A DNA stretch of 64,000 nt from Moellerella wisconsensis ATCC 35017. Its GTDB lineage: Bacteria > Pseudomonadota > Gammaproteobacteria > Enterobacterales > Enterobacteriaceae. The stretch spans positions 1 through 64,000 of the forward strand of contig NZ_LGAA01000006.1 of NCBI RefSeq assembly GCF_001294465.1. Direction: 5' to 3'. The translations under genes were made by a program, and so were the position numbers. Below the pieces are notes generated by a model. That model saw only the letters and a list, made by a program, of their open reading frames with translations. It was not told where the DNA came from and did no database searches. Positions 55,233 through 64,000 of this stretch are shown one piece after another; the stretch's first letter is position 1; each line of letters opens with the position of its first letter.

Positions 55233-56261
55233 ATGAATAAAACAATGGTGTTAGTCACCGGTGGACTGGGCTTTATCGGTAGTCATACCTGTATTCAGAT
55301 GATAGAACAAGGAATACAGCCTGTTATTTTAGATAATCTCTGTAATTCTAATCTGGAAGTTTTATCCCGCATTGAAACAATTACTGGCATCAGACCGATT
55401 TTTTATCAAGGTGATATCCGAGATAAAGCCTTAATTGATTCCATTTTTGCAGCTCATTCCATTGCCTCAGTCATTCATTTTGCTGGTTTAAAAGCTGTCG
55501 GTGAATCAGTAAGTAAACCTATTGAATATTATGATAATAATGTTAATGGTACGCTGGTTTTAGTACAGAGTATGCAGCAGGCCGGGATCAAAAGTTTAAT
55601 CTTTAGCTCCTCTGCTACCGTCTATGGCGATCCAGAAGAAGTTCCATTAACTGAAAATTCTAAAGTGGGCGGGACCACCAATCCATACGGTACCAGTAAA
55701 TATATGGTGGAACGAATTTTATCCGACCTACATATTGCGGAACAAGATTGGTCCATTACATTGTTACGCTACTTCAATCCAGTGGGAGCACATGCCTCTG
55801 GTTTGATGGGGGAAGACCCAAGCGGTATTCCTAATAATTTGACGCCGTATATCGCACAAGTTGCTGTAGGTCGCCGCGAAAAACTAACTGTTTTTGGTGC
55901 TGACTATCCGACAATCGATGGAACAGGTGTGCGTGATTATATCCATGTCATGGATTTAGCTGATGGCCATATTGCGGCGCTTAATAAAGTCAGCCAACAA
56001 TCTGGACTGCATATTTATAACTTAGGTACCGGCAAAGGCACTAGCGTATTAGAAATGATCGCTGCGTTTGAGAAAGCGGCAGGTAAACCAATTCCATATC
56101 AACTGGCTGATCGTCGTCCAGGAGATATTGCCGAATGTTGGTCAAGCCCAGAAAAAGCATTGAACGATCTTGGTTGGAAAGCCAAATACTCGATTCAAGA
56201 TATGGCTGATGATACTTGGCGTTGGCAACATAAGAATCCAAACGGCTATAACCCTCAATAA
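55233..56261 (+). CDS. galE: UDP-glucose 4-epimerase
   Basis: NAD-dependent epimerase supplying UDP-galactose (and in some enzymes UDP-GalNAc) for polysaccharides. Extended SDR features: VTGGLGFIGSHTCIQMI at the N-terminus, the NAD-contact VIHFAGLKAVGESVSKPIEY, SSSATVYG, the catalytic YGTSKYMVERIL (YxxxK), and LRYFNPVGAHASG. ATG at 55233 with CGGGAAATT upstream; 342 aa. Not in a gal operon: it follows wzc after nested inverted repeats, so it likely serves surface glycans. Confidence 0.95.
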   Translation: MNKTMVLVTGGLGFIGSHTCIQMIEQGIQPVILDNLCNSNLEVLSRIETITGIRPIFYQGDIRDKALIDSIFAAHSIASVIHFAGLKAVGESVSKPIEYYDNNVNGTLVLVQSMQQAGIKSLIFSSSATVYGDPEEVPLTENSKVGGTTNPYGTSKYMVERILSDLHIAEQDWSITLLRYFNPVGAHASGLMGEDPSGIPNNLTPYIAQVAVGRREKLTVFGADYPTIDGTGVRDYIHVMDLADGHIAALNKVSQQSGLHIYNLGTGKGTSVLEMIAAFEKAAGKPIPYQLADRRPGDIAECWSSPEKALNDLGWKAKYSIQDMADDTWRWQHKNPNGYNPQ

Positions 56262-56425
56262 TATAGCCAGTTATTATTCTCATTACCAAAATATCCCGTT
56301 AAAACCTAATTTAATGGGATATTTTTTATCGAATTTAATCAATGCAGCATAGCAACTTTCAGCGTAAAATCACCTTATTGTCGAACTCTAATTGATACGC
56401 AGGGTTTATCTCTGCCAGAAAATCT

Positions 56426-56929
56426 ATGCTACATATCGTACTTTTCGAACCTGAAATTCCACCCAATACCGGAAATATTATTCGTCTTTGTGCTAATACT
56501 GGGTTTAGCTTGCACTTAATCCACCCATTAGGTTTTACATGGGATGATAAACGCTTACGCCGGGCTGGGCTTGATTATAGTGAATTTGCTGATATACATC
56601 ACCATCATGATTATCAAGCATTTCTAACCAGTGAAGGGCTCAGCTCAGACAATGCTCAATCGTCTTCTGGGGCTCGTATTTTTGCACTAACAACGAAAGG
56701 TAAACCAAGCCACAGTAATGTGAATTATCGCGATGGGGATTACTTAATGTTTGGTCCAGAAACTCGCGGCTTGCCCCCTGATGTTTTAGATAACATGCCG
56801 ATTGAACAAAAAATACGTATTCCTATGTTAGCCGATAGTCGCAGTATGAACTTATCTAATTCTGTTGCCGTGGTAGTATTTGAGGCATGGCGCCAGCTCG
56901 GTTATCCCGGAGCCATGCTGAGAGATTAA
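56426..56929 (+). CDS. trmL: tRNA (cytidine/uridine-2'-O)-methyltransferase TrmL
   Basis: SPOUT-class enzyme methylating the wobble nucleotide 34 of certain tRNA-Leu. [60 protein letters not shown] and [20 protein letters not shown] are nearly invariant in the family. 167 aa versus 157 in E. coli, from a Ser-rich insertion of about ten residues near residue 75 ([12 protein letters not shown]). Formerly yibK, one flank of the O-antigen locus in Providencia. Confidence 0.96.
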   Translation: MLHIVLFEPEIPPNTGNIIRLCANTGFSLHLIHPLGFTWDDKRLRRAGLDYSEFADIHHHHDYQAFLTSEGLSSDNAQSSSGARIFALTTKGKPSHSNVNYRDGDYLMFGPETRGLPPDVLDNMPIEQKIRIPMLADSRSMNLSNSVAVVVFEAWRQLGYPGAMLRD

Positions 56930-56994
56930 CTGTAAAATTTATAGGTTTAGGCTTTATTTGTAACAATATGATTTATTGAATTAAATTCAGTATA

Positions 56995-57032
56995 AAAAAA
57001 GGCGCGGTATGTATTATTACACCGAGCCTTTT
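56995..57032. terminator. Bidirectional terminator between trmL and cysE
   Basis: AAAAGGC-CGGT / ACCG-GCCTTTT with one internal mismatch and flanking A and T tracts, between convergent genes. Confidence 0.82.
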
Positions 57033-57062
57033 CATCAAAGATGACTGTTAGTTAATCAAAAA

Positions 57063-57884
57063 CTAAATTCCATCACCATATTCAAAACCATAAATCATAC
57101 CGTTAAAGTTTTGATCCATATCGAAAGATGGCTTATCACTATTTGGTTTACCCACAATACGCGCCGGAACACCTGCGACGGTGGTATGGGGAGGGACAGG
57201 ATGTAATACGACTGAGCCCGCACCAATTTTAGCCCCCCGCCCAATCTCAATATTCCCCAGTATTTTTGCGCCGGCACCGATCATCACTCCTTCACGGACC
57301 TTAGGATGACGATCACCACAGGTTTTTCCTGTTCCACCTAATGTCACTGATTGTAAAATCGATACATCATTTTCAACAATAGCGGTCTCACCAATGACAA
57401 TCCCGGTTGCATGATCCAACATAATGCCACAACCAATACGTGCTGCGGGGTGAATATCTACGCTAAAAGAGACTGAGATTTGATTTTGTAAATAGATAGC
57501 CAGCGCTTTACGCCCTTCGTTCCATAACCAGTGTCCAATACGATAAGCTTGTAGTGCATGGAAACCTTTTAGATAAAGAAATGGCGTTGAATATTGATCC
57601 ACTGCGGGATCACGTAGGCGTACTGCAGATAAATCCATCGCGGCGGATATAATCATTTGCTCATCATGTTGATAAGCATCTTCAATAATCTCACGCACCG
57701 CGATAGCAGGCATGATAGGTGTGCTCAGCTTATTGGCTAACATATAGCTTAACGCATTACCGAGATTTTCATGTTTTAGCAGTGTCGCATGAAAAAAGCT
57801 GGCCAACATAGGCTCACAATCAGCAAGAGCTTTGCCTTCTTCTCTAATATGCGCCCATACTCTTTCCAGCTCTTCTCGCGACAT
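57063..57884 (-). CDS. cysE: Serine O-acetyltransferase
   Basis: Makes O-acetylserine, the precursor of cysteine and inducer of the cys regulon; feedback-inhibited by cysteine. An N-terminal helical domain (LERVWAHIREEGKALADCEP) precedes the left-handed beta-helix of hexapeptide repeats (SVDIHPAARIGCGIMLDHAT, GETAIVENDVSILQSVTLGG, GAGAKILGNIEIGRGAKIGA) and the flexible C-terminal tail ending YGFEYGDGI. 273 aa as in E. coli. Follows gpsA by 69 bp in the secB-gpsA-cysE group. Confidence 0.97.
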   Translation of the reverse strand: MSREELERVWAHIREEGKALADCEPMLASFFHATLLKHENLGNALSYMLANKLSTPIMPAIAVREIIEDAYQHDEQMIISAAMDLSAVRLRDPAVDQYSTPFLYLKGFHALQAYRIGHWLWNEGRKALAIYLQNQISVSFSVDIHPAARIGCGIMLDHATGIVIGETAIVENDVSILQSVTLGGTGKTCGDRHPKVREGVMIGAGAKILGNIEIGRGAKIGAGSVVLHPVPPHTTVAGVPARIVGKPNSDKPSFDMDQNFNGMIYGFEYGDGI

Positions 57885-57953
57885 AATATTTACCTGCTTA
57901 ATAACCTGTTGGTGCTATTTTTGCTATAATATCTCAGTTATAACTGACTGATA

Positions 57954-58988
57954 TTATTCCGGCTTTTGCATAAAATGCATATCAGCAATTTCATCTTTAG
58001 TTGCTCTACCGAGTAATGACTTAGCTGCTTCTAGGACATTTTTATGACAATACAGTATCTGATACAACTGTTCTGTAATTGGCATCTCGACACCAACACG
58101 CTCGGCTAATGCTTTGACTTCTTTAGTATTACGATAACCTTCAACTACTTGGCCAATATCTGCTTCAGCATCTTCAACACCGATACCTTTGCCTAACATC
58201 ATACCGAAACGACGATTACGTGATTGATTATCCGTACAAGTTAACACTAAATCCCCAAGTCCCGCCATGCCCATAAAGGTCGAGGGATCAGCCCCCAATG
58301 CGGCACCTAAACGACTCATTTCCGCTAAGCCTCGCGTAATTAATGCCGTACGGGCATTTGCGCCAAATCCCATACCATCAGAAATTCCTGCACCAATAGC
58401 GATAACATTTTTGACTGCTCCGCCCAATTGCACACCGATGATGTCTGGATTTTTATAAACACGGAAACTTTTACCACAATGGAATAATTGCTGTAATTGC
58501 TCCCCAAACTCGGGATCAGTAGCTGCCACCGATATTGCTGTGGGTAATCCTGCGGCTAGTTCTTTCGCAAATGTTGGTCCTGATAACACAGCCAGTGGAA
58601 TTTCATTGCCTAATACTTCACGAGCCACATCTTGTAACAGACGACCAGTATCACGTTCTAAACCTTTAGTGGCCCAAATAACTCGAGAATTCGACTGTAA
58701 AAAGGGTTTTATTTGTGTCAGTACATCACCAAAAACATGGCTTGGTACAACAATAAGAAGATTGTGACTGGCTTGAACTGCTTGTTTTAAATCAGTTTCA
58801 AGGGATAAATTATCAGGGAAGGAAACGCCAGGCAAAAAAGCCTGATTGCTCCTATCTTGTTGCAAGCGAGTAATATGGGCCGGGTCATGGCCCCATAATA
58901 CGACTTGATGGCCATTACGCGCTAAAGTAATGGCTAAAGCGGTGCCGTACGAGCCGGCACCGACTACTGTCATTGAAGCAGTATTCAT
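57954..58988 (-). CDS. gpsA: Glycerol-3-phosphate dehydrogenase [NAD(P)+]
   Basis: Reduces DHAP to sn-glycerol-3-phosphate for phospholipid synthesis. Rossmann motif [20 protein letters not shown] at the N-terminus, [34 protein letters not shown], the catalytic-lysine region [20 protein letters not shown] and [20 protein letters not shown]. 344 aa (E. coli 339). Its ATG overlaps the secB stop by one base (TAATG), so translation is probably coupled. Confidence 0.97.
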   Translation of the reverse strand: MNTASMTVVGAGSYGTALAITLARNGHQVVLWGHDPAHITRLQQDRSNQAFLPGVSFPDNLSLETDLKQAVQASHNLLIVVPSHVFGDVLTQIKPFLQSNSRVIWATKGLERDTGRLLQDVAREVLGNEIPLAVLSGPTFAKELAAGLPTAISVAATDPEFGEQLQQLFHCGKSFRVYKNPDIIGVQLGGAVKNVIAIGAGISDGMGFGANARTALITRGLAEMSRLGAALGADPSTFMGMAGLGDLVLTCTDNQSRNRRFGMMLGKGIGVEDAEADIGQVVEGYRNTKEVKALAERVGVEMPITEQLYQILYCHKNVLEAAKSLLGRATKDEIADMHFMQKPE

Positions 58989-59461
58989 TAGTTTTCCTGT
59001 GGAACTTCACCTGTCTGCGCTTGAGCTTCCTGCTGTTGCAAGTAGTTCATAAATAACGCATCAAAGTTAACGGGGGCCAGATTTAGTTGTGGGAAAGTAC
59101 CACGGCTAACTTGGCTAGTCACACATTCGCGAGCATATGGGAACAGGATATTCGGGCAATAAGCCCCTAAGCAATGAGCTAATTGTGTTCCTTCAATACC
59201 TTCAACGGAGAAAATACCTGCTTGCTGTACTTCACACAGAAAACCGGTTTCTTCACCCAGATTTGCCGTAACAGTTACACGCAGAACAACTTCATAAACA
59301 CTATCCGCTAACAGAGTAGAAGAGGTATCCAGATCCAATTTAATTTCTGGTTGCCACTCTTTCTGGAAAATATGTGGAGCATTGGGTACTTCAAATGAAA
59401 CATCTTTAGTATAAATACGCTGGATCTGAAATGCCATTTCTGGATTGTTTTGTTCTGACAT
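58988..59461 (-). CDS. secB: Protein-export chaperone SecB
   Basis: Tetrameric cytoplasmic chaperone that keeps preproteins unfolded and delivers them to Sec[77 protein letters not shown] and [20 protein letters not shown] match the family; 157 aa (E. coli 155), ending in the usual Gln-rich tail. In E. coli grxC precedes it; here only 135 bp without a gene separate it from yibN. Confidence 0.97.
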   Translation of the reverse strand: MSEQNNPEMAFQIQRIYTKDVSFEVPNAPHIFQKEWQPEIKLDLDTSSTLLADSVYEVVLRVTVTANLGEETGFLCEVQQAGIFSVEGIEGTQLAHCLGAYCPNILFPYARECVTSQVSRGTFPQLNLAPVNFDALFMNYLQQQEAQAQTGEVPQEN

Positions 59462-59596
59462 AATAATTATTACCTTTTAACTTAACGTCCATATGAGTTT
59501 TGAGAATATCTACTCTACAATTCAAGAGGTAAGCTACTGATATAGCTTCACTATATCCGTCTATCCGCCGACAACTCAAAATGCAATAGAGACAAA

Positions 59597-60031
59597 TTAT
59601 TTCTTACCGCGAGCCAATGGTAAGTTGTCACCAGTCCAGCCCGAGATGCCATCTTTTAGAATGAAAATCTGTTCAAAGCCATGCTGAATCAATTGTTCTG
59701 CTGGCTTATTACCATCCATACCGGTTGCGGAAGCAATAATCACTGGTTTTTGCTTATATTTATCCAATTCACCTAAATTATTATCTTTAATTTCAGAAGG
59801 TGTTAGATTAATCGAATCAATGATATGCCCTTTACGGAAATCTTCGCGCGAACGCAGGTCTACCACCACAGCCTCTTGTTTGTTGATTAACTGAACCGCC
59901 TGACCACTAGTAATTACTTTTGATTTAGAGAACATTCCCTTAAAAGTTATTACAATCACGGCGACAAGCAACGCTACCCAAACTAGGCTCAATACCATAT
60001 GTTGGCTAATAAATTGCATGATTTCTTGCAT
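59597..60031 (-). CDS. yibN: Membrane-anchored rhodanese-like protein YibN
   Basis: One N-terminal transmembrane segment ([17 protein letters not shown]) followed by a rhodanese fold ([55 protein letters not shown]), matching E. coli YibN (143 aa). The protein contains no cysteine at all, so sulfurtransferase chemistry of the usual kind is not possible; a binding or regulatory role is likely. Start placed at MQEIMQF by homology; ATG at 60034 and TTG at 60043 are alternatives. Confidence 0.92.
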   Translation of the reverse strand: MQEIMQFISQHMVLSLVWVALLVAVIVITFKGMFSKSKVITSGQAVQLINKQEAVVVDLRSREDFRKGHIIDSINLTPSEIKDNNLGELDKYKQKPVIIASATGMDGNKPAEQLIQHGFEQIFILKDGISGWTGDNLPLARGKK

Positions 60032-60043
60032 CATGGAGGGCAA

Positions 60044-60566
60044 TCACTCCCGTAGGTTAAAATAGATATCAAAGGCTTCAGAGTATACCTTTGTGTCGGC
60101 TTAATTACAGCCAGTTAGCGCAAACTGTCGGTGTTTTTTTACAAAATAGTCCGCATAAATAGTTAAAAACAGGTTAAAATGCACAAAATTTTATCAGCAA
60201 CATACTCTTTATTGCTCGATCACCACAAAAATAATTTTTATTATAGGGTACTGGGTGACTAAGTAATCCACAGATCAGAATAATCTCAATCTATTCATTT
60301 TCGCAATTAATTACAGTATGGCAATAAATAAAAACCTAGATATTTCATAGTAATAGACATATTCCTGTGGGCTAAAAAAGACATTCATCCTAGCTTAATA
60401 AAGTAAATCAGTGATAATGTTATAATATCGCTTAATTCAATAAGATAAATTAAAATTAAGCACGATTCGCTGGCTTCCAAAATTAAAATTAAGACGCCAA
60501 ATGACGGCAATCTATTGTACTCAATGAGATCATCAGCCTCATGTTCATTCAAGGTGATAAATAAGA
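60044..60566. other. yibN-envC intergenic region
   Basis: About 520 bp of A+T-rich sequence between divergent genes, without an ORF or clear remnant. E. coli has gpmI (phosphoglycerate mutase) here, immediately before envC. Confidence 0.6.
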
Positions 60567-61856
60567 ATGGCCACTAAAAAATTTCACCGGATGCCATTTA
60601 TCCGCTCCTCCCTTATGTCGGTAGTGCTGGCCAGCAGTCTATTGTCTTTATCCGCCCCTTTGAGCTTTGCGGCAAATCAAATGGGTGAAAATAAAGATCA
60701 ATTACAAAACCTACTGCAAAATATTGCGGCTAAAGAAAAGAGTGTCAAAGAACAGCAAACTAAACGAGCAAATCTACTCCAGCAATTACAACAGCAAGAG
60801 CAGAGTATTTCTGCGGCCAGTCGCAGTTTGCACGGGTTACAAAATCAATTAGAGCAATTAAATAAAGAAATAAATAGCTTAAATTCCAGTATCAAACGAT
60901 TGCAACAACAAAAATCGGCACATGAAAAATTATTAGCACAACAACTCGATGCCGCCTTCCGACAAGGTAGACACCAAGGACTTGAGCTATTATTTAAAGG
61001 TGAAGAGGGCGCTAGAGAAGAGCGAGTTTTGGCTTATTACAATTATCTCAACCAAGCGCGAGAAAAAACAATTATCGAGCTACAAAATACCAGTGATGAG
61101 CTCAAGCAGCAAAAGTTGCTCGAGCAACAAAAACAGGCTGAACAGAAAAAAGCATTAGCTAAACAACAACAAGAAAAACGTAAACTGGATAATGCACAAT
61201 TAGCCCGTAAGCAAACGTTAGTCGCTCTCGAAAGTGCCCTGAAAGAAGATCAAAAAAATCTGTTGGTGATGAAGCAAAATGAAAGTCGTCTGCGCGATAA
61301 AATCGCCCGTGCAGAACGTGAAGCCAAAGCGCGAGCAGAAAAAGAAGCCAAAGAAGCGGCTCGTATTCGAGCTCAAGTTGCTGAAAAAGAACGTAAAGCC
61401 AAAAAAACAGGTTCAAGTTATAAGCCAAATGAAAGCGAACGTTCATTAATGGCTCGTACCGGAGGCCTTGGACGACCAGCAGGACAAGCAATATGGCCTG
61501 TTCGTGGACAAGCCTTACATAACTACGGTGATGCTATTTCTGGCGAATTACGCTGGAAAGGGATGGTGATTGGTGCCAATGAAGGAACCCAAGTTAAAGC
61601 GATTGCCGATGGCCGGGTTCTGTTAGCAGATTGGCTTCAAGGCTATGGCCTAGTCGTCGTTATTGAGCATGGTAAAGGCGATATGAGCCTCTATGGCTAC
61701 AACCAAAGTGCTTTAGTAAATGTCGGGCAAGAAGTACGCGCAGGTCAGCCAATTGCGTTAGTTGGAAGCAGTGGAGGGCAAGAAAAACCCGCACTCTATT
61801 TTGAAATTCGACGCCAAGGAAAAACCGTTAACCCTCGACCTTGGCTGGGGAGATAA
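60567..61856 (+). CDS. envC: Murein hydrolase activator EnvC
   Basis: Periplasmic activator of AmiA and AmiB at the septum, recruited by FtsEX. Signal peptide (SLMSVVLASSLLSLSAPLSFA), then two long coiled-coil stretches (residues about 45-130 and 165-275, rich in Gln/Lys/Glu), then a C-terminal LytM domain (WPVRGQALHNYGD, GMVIGANEGTQVKAIADGRV, GYGLVVVIEHGKGDMSLYGY, RRQGKTVNPRPWLGR) that lacks the HxxxD and HxH zinc ligands of active M23 enzymes, as expected for EnvC. 429 aa (E. coli 419). Followed 2 nt later by yibQ. Confidence 0.95.
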   Translation: MATKKFHRMPFIRSSLMSVVLASSLLSLSAPLSFAANQMGENKDQLQNLLQNIAAKEKSVKEQQTKRANLLQQLQQQEQSISAASRSLHGLQNQLEQLNKEINSLNSSIKRLQQQKSAHEKLLAQQLDAAFRQGRHQGLELLFKGEEGAREERVLAYYNYLNQAREKTIIELQNTSDELKQQKLLEQQKQAEQKKALAKQQQEKRKLDNAQLARKQTLVALESALKEDQKNLLVMKQNESRLRDKIARAEREAKARAEKEAKEAARIRAQVAEKERKAKKTGSSYKPNESERSLMARTGGLGRPAGQAIWPVRGQALHNYGDAISGELRWKGMVIGANEGTQVKAIADGRVLLADWLQGYGLVVVIEHGKGDMSLYGYNQSALVNVGQEVRAGQPIALVGSSGGQEKPALYFEIRRQGKTVNPRPWLGR

Positions 61857-61858
61857 AG

Positions 61859-62845
61859 ATGTTAATATGCCGGCCTCACAAACTAGTTACAGTCGTTATG
61901 CTATTTATAATTAGTTTTTCGGCCAGTGCAGCACGATTAGCCATCGTTATTGATGACTTTGGCTATCGAGTAAAAGAAGATAATCAAATCTTAGCATTAC
62001 CCGTTGGGGTCTCTATTGCTATATTGCCCGATTCCCCACATGGACAACAAGTTGCGCAAAAAGCCTATCAGCAAGGACGTGAAATATTAATTCACATGCC
62101 GATGAAACCGCTCAGCAAGCAACCGCTCGAAAATAATACCCTTGCGCCATCAATGAGTAGTGATGAAGTTAATCGTATTATCCGCAAAGCCATCAGCCAA
62201 GTGCCTCACGCTAAAGGGATGAACAATCATATGGGCAGTGAAATGACCTCTAGCCTCCCCGGTATGATTAATGTGATGCGAGCGTTATCACACTATAACC
62301 TCTATTTTTTAGACAGTGTTACGATAGGTAATACCCAAGCGGGTAAAGCCGCTAGTCAGTTTGCTGTCCCTAATGTACGTCGCAATATTTTTCTCGATAA
62401 TACCCAATCAGAGGCAGAAACTAACGCTCAATTAAATAAAGCGATTGCTTATGCTCGCAAGCATGGCAGTGCAATAGCAATTGGCCACCCTCATCCATCG
62501 ACAGTCAGAGCGCTACAGAAACAATTACCTCAATTACCAGCAGATATAGAGCTCGTGGCTGTCAGCGCATTATTTACACCGGGGATAACTCACCATATTA
62601 TTCCCGAGAAAAAAGTAGATTTATCGACAAAAAACCAACCGCCTACAGAGAAAACATCCCAGAAAACGATGGGGAAAATCCAGCATCAGCTTAAGCAATG
62701 TGCGGTCTCTATCGATTCAGAAACAAGACAAGGTATTGATTTTTTAATGTTTATTACTGAGGCTATTTATCAAGATCCACAATTACAGCCATTATTAAAA
62801 GATCATAATCCCCCTCTATTTAACGTAACATCCAAAAATAAATAA
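61859..62845 (+). CDS. yibQ: Divergent polysaccharide deacetylase family protein YibQ
   Basis: Predicted periplasmic protein of the divergent polysaccharide deacetylase 2 family. A signal peptide (LVTVVMLFIISFSASAA) precedes RLAIVIDDFGYRVKEDNQIL, ILIHMPMKPLSKQPLENNTL, GMNNHMGSEMTS and IAIGHPHPSTVRALQ, the putative metal-binding Asp/His set. ATG at 61859 has GGGGAG about 6 nt before it and lies 2 nt after the envC stop; a TTG at 61841 would overlap envC. 328 aa. The tight envC-yibQ link suggests a role in cell-wall or glycan processing; substrate unknown. Confidence 0.93.
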   Translation: MLICRPHKLVTVVMLFIISFSASAARLAIVIDDFGYRVKEDNQILALPVGVSIAILPDSPHGQQVAQKAYQQGREILIHMPMKPLSKQPLENNTLAPSMSSDEVNRIIRKAISQVPHAKGMNNHMGSEMTSSLPGMINVMRALSHYNLYFLDSVTIGNTQAGKAASQFAVPNVRRNIFLDNTQSEAETNAQLNKAIAYARKHGSAIAIGHPHPSTVRALQKQLPQLPADIELVAVSALFTPGITHHIIPEKKVDLSTKNQPPTEKTSQKTMGKIQHQLKQCAVSIDSETRQGIDFLMFITEAIYQDPQLQPLLKDHNPPLFNVTSKNK

Positions 62846-62861
62846 TCCATGCCAGTCAAGC

Positions 62862-62900
62862 ATAGCCAGATAATAATGTCTGGCTATTTTATTTTAGCAC
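62862..62900 (+). terminator. yibQ terminator
   Basis: ATAGCCAGA (62862-62870) / TCTGGCTAT (62879-62887), 8-nt loop, then TTTATTTTA. Confidence 0.85.
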
Positions 62901-63110
62901 CAAGAATCGCCCAACCAACTATCATGCAACTACGCGGTTAATCCTATTAGTAGTGCTGTCGCCAAAGCCGTTAAATGTTATGATAAGCCACAATATAGAA
63001 TTAAATTATCTCTATTATACTTCCTGTAATCGGGTAATTTCATGCTTACTCCCCCGATAGTAACTTGAAGTGTTTAGGATAAAATCGTTAACTCATTTGA
63101 GGTATTCCCA

Positions 63111-64000
63111 ATGATTATTGTCACCGGCGGCGCTGGATTTATTGGCAGCAACATTATAAAAGCACTAAATGATGAAGGCCGTACCGATATTTTGGTCGTT
63201 GATAACCTAAAAGATGGTACTAAATTTGCCAACTTAGTCGATTTAGATATTGGCGATTACGTCGATAAAGAAGATTTTATCGCGAGCATTATCGCAGGCG
63301 ATGACTTTGGTGATGTTGAAGCCGTTTTCCATCAAGGTGCTTGCTCTTCCACCACTGAGTGGGACGGTAAGTATATGATGGATAATAACTATCAATATTC
63401 AAAAGAGTTATTACATTATTGCTTAGATAGAGAAATACCTTTTCTGTATGCCTCATCAGCCGCAACCTACGGCGGACGCAGCGATAATTTTATCGAGCAA
63501 CGCCAATACGAACAGCCATTAAATGTTTATGGCTACTCTAAATTTTTATTCGACCAATATGTACGCGAAATATTGCCAGAAGCAAATTCACCGGTATGTG
63601 GTTTCCGCTATTTTAATGTATATGGTCCAAGAGAAGGCCACAAAGGCAGTATGGCTAGTGTCGCTTTCCATTTAAATACGCAAATTAATCAAGGCCAAAA
63701 TCCAAAATTATTCGAAGGCAGTGAACAATTCCAACGCGACTTTATCTATGTTGGCGATGTAGCCACTGTTAATTTGTGGTGTTGGAAACATAAAATCTCA
63801 GGAATTTATAATTGTGGAACCGGTCGCGCTGAATCTTTCCAAGCCGTAGCGGATGCTGTAATTGCTTATCATCAAGATAAAGAACTATCTATTGAACACA
63901 TTGATTTCCCAGAAAAACTTAAAGGCCGTTATCAAAGTTTTACTCAAGCAGATTTAACCAATCTAAGAGCAACAGGCTATGACGCTCCATTTAAAACGGT
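63111..64000 (+). CDS. hldD: ADP-L-glycero-D-manno-heptose-6-epimerase (3' end outside window)
   Basis: Last enzyme of ADP-heptose synthesis for the LPS inner core. Translating from the ATG at 63111 gives [19 protein letters not shown] (NADP-binding), [28 protein letters not shown], the catalytic [12 protein letters not shown] and [20 protein letters not shown], all typical of HldD (also called RfaD or GmhD). 296 codons lie in the window, and roughly 15 more residues are expected. TGAGG upstream is the ribosome-binding site. tdh and kbl, which lie between yibQ and hldD in E. coli, are absent. Heptosyltransferase genes probably follow. Confidence 0.96.
   Translation, partial: MIIVTGGAGFIGSNIIKALNDEGRTDILVVDNLKDGTKFANLVDLDIGDYVDKEDFIASIIAGDDFGDVEAVFHQGACSSTTEWDGKYMMDNNYQYSKELLHYCLDREIPFLYASSAATYGGRSDNFIEQRQYEQPLNVYGYSKFLFDQYVREILPEANSPVCGFRYFNVYGPREGHKGSMASVAFHLNTQINQGQNPKLFEGSEQFQRDFIYVGDVATVNLWCWKHKISGIYNCGTGRAESFQAVADAVIAYHQDKELSIEHIDFPEKLKGRYQSFTQADLTNLRATGYDAPFKT

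Noticed and set aside
61159-61491. 110-codon minus-strand frame inside envC
   Set aside because: Leu/Phe-rich antisense of the Lys/Gln coiled-coil codons; looks membrane-like only because of codon complementarity.
63060-63110. Sigma-32 promoter upstream of hldD
   Set aside because: CTTGAAG is present, but no CCCCAT-like -10 element follows at the right distance.

Overview
This window is 64 kb of chromosomal core genome from a low-GC member of the Enterobacterales. The best fit is the family Morganellaceae, in the Providencia / Proteus / Moellerella neighbourhood. Three things point there: nearly every protein reads as a close relative of its E. coli counterpart despite A+T-rich codon use; the E. 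coli gene order around 84-90 min and 81 min is kept in blocks; and argG lies inside an argCBGH cluster, with wz polysaccharide genes between cpxA and trmL (yibK), which as I recall is the site of the O-antigen locus in Providencia and close to it in Proteus. Genus is an inference. I see no insertion sequence, prophage, CRISPR array, tRNA or rRNA.

Layout. 1-8 kb: murI, btuB (behind a cobalamin riboswitch), trmA, yijD, fabR, sthA, oxyR. 8.0-9.1 kb: a very A+T-rich stretch without genes. 9.1-15 kb: arginine biosynthesis, argCBGH on the minus strand diverging from argE across two ARG boxes. 15-24 kb: metF, ppc, metL, metB and metJ, with clear MetJ operators at metF and between metB and metJ. 24.8-33.7 kb: rpmE, priA, cytR, ftsN, hslVU (heat-shock promoter), menA, rraA, zapB. 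34-43.7 kb: glpFK, emrD, fpr, yiiR, yiiQ, tpiA, sbp, pfkA. 44.4-48.6 kb: loiP, cpxP with the sRNA CpxQ in its 3' UTR, cpxR, cpxA. 49-56 kb: wzi, wza, wzb, wzc, galE. 56.4-64 kb: trmL, cysE, gpsA, secB, yibN, envC, yibQ, and hldD cut by the window end.

How it works together. Two amino-acid regulons are visible with both operators and enzymes (ArgR for arg; MetJ for metF, metB and metJ). The Cpx envelope-stress module has its response regulator, kinase, periplasmic inhibitor, CpxR box and sRNA side by side. The wz genes encode a Group-1-type capsule export apparatus (surface anchor Wzi, outer-membrane channel Wza, phosphatase Wzb, tyrosine kinase Wzc), but no glycosyltransferase, flippase or polymerase gene is present at this locus.

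I did not find an obviously new multi-gene system. The observations most worth following are the polysaccharide locus reduced to its export genes, with nested inverted repeats at the wzc-galE junction; cpxR separated from cpxA by a strong terminator; the conserved CpxQ RNA with a lengthened 3' UTR; a dispersed palindromic repeat family; and the gene-free region between oxyR and argH. Several genes usual at these positions in E. coli (glpX, cdh, fieF, grxC, gpmI, tdh, kbl) are absent here. All start-site choices come from reading the sequence; homology statements come from remembered family sequences, not from a search.
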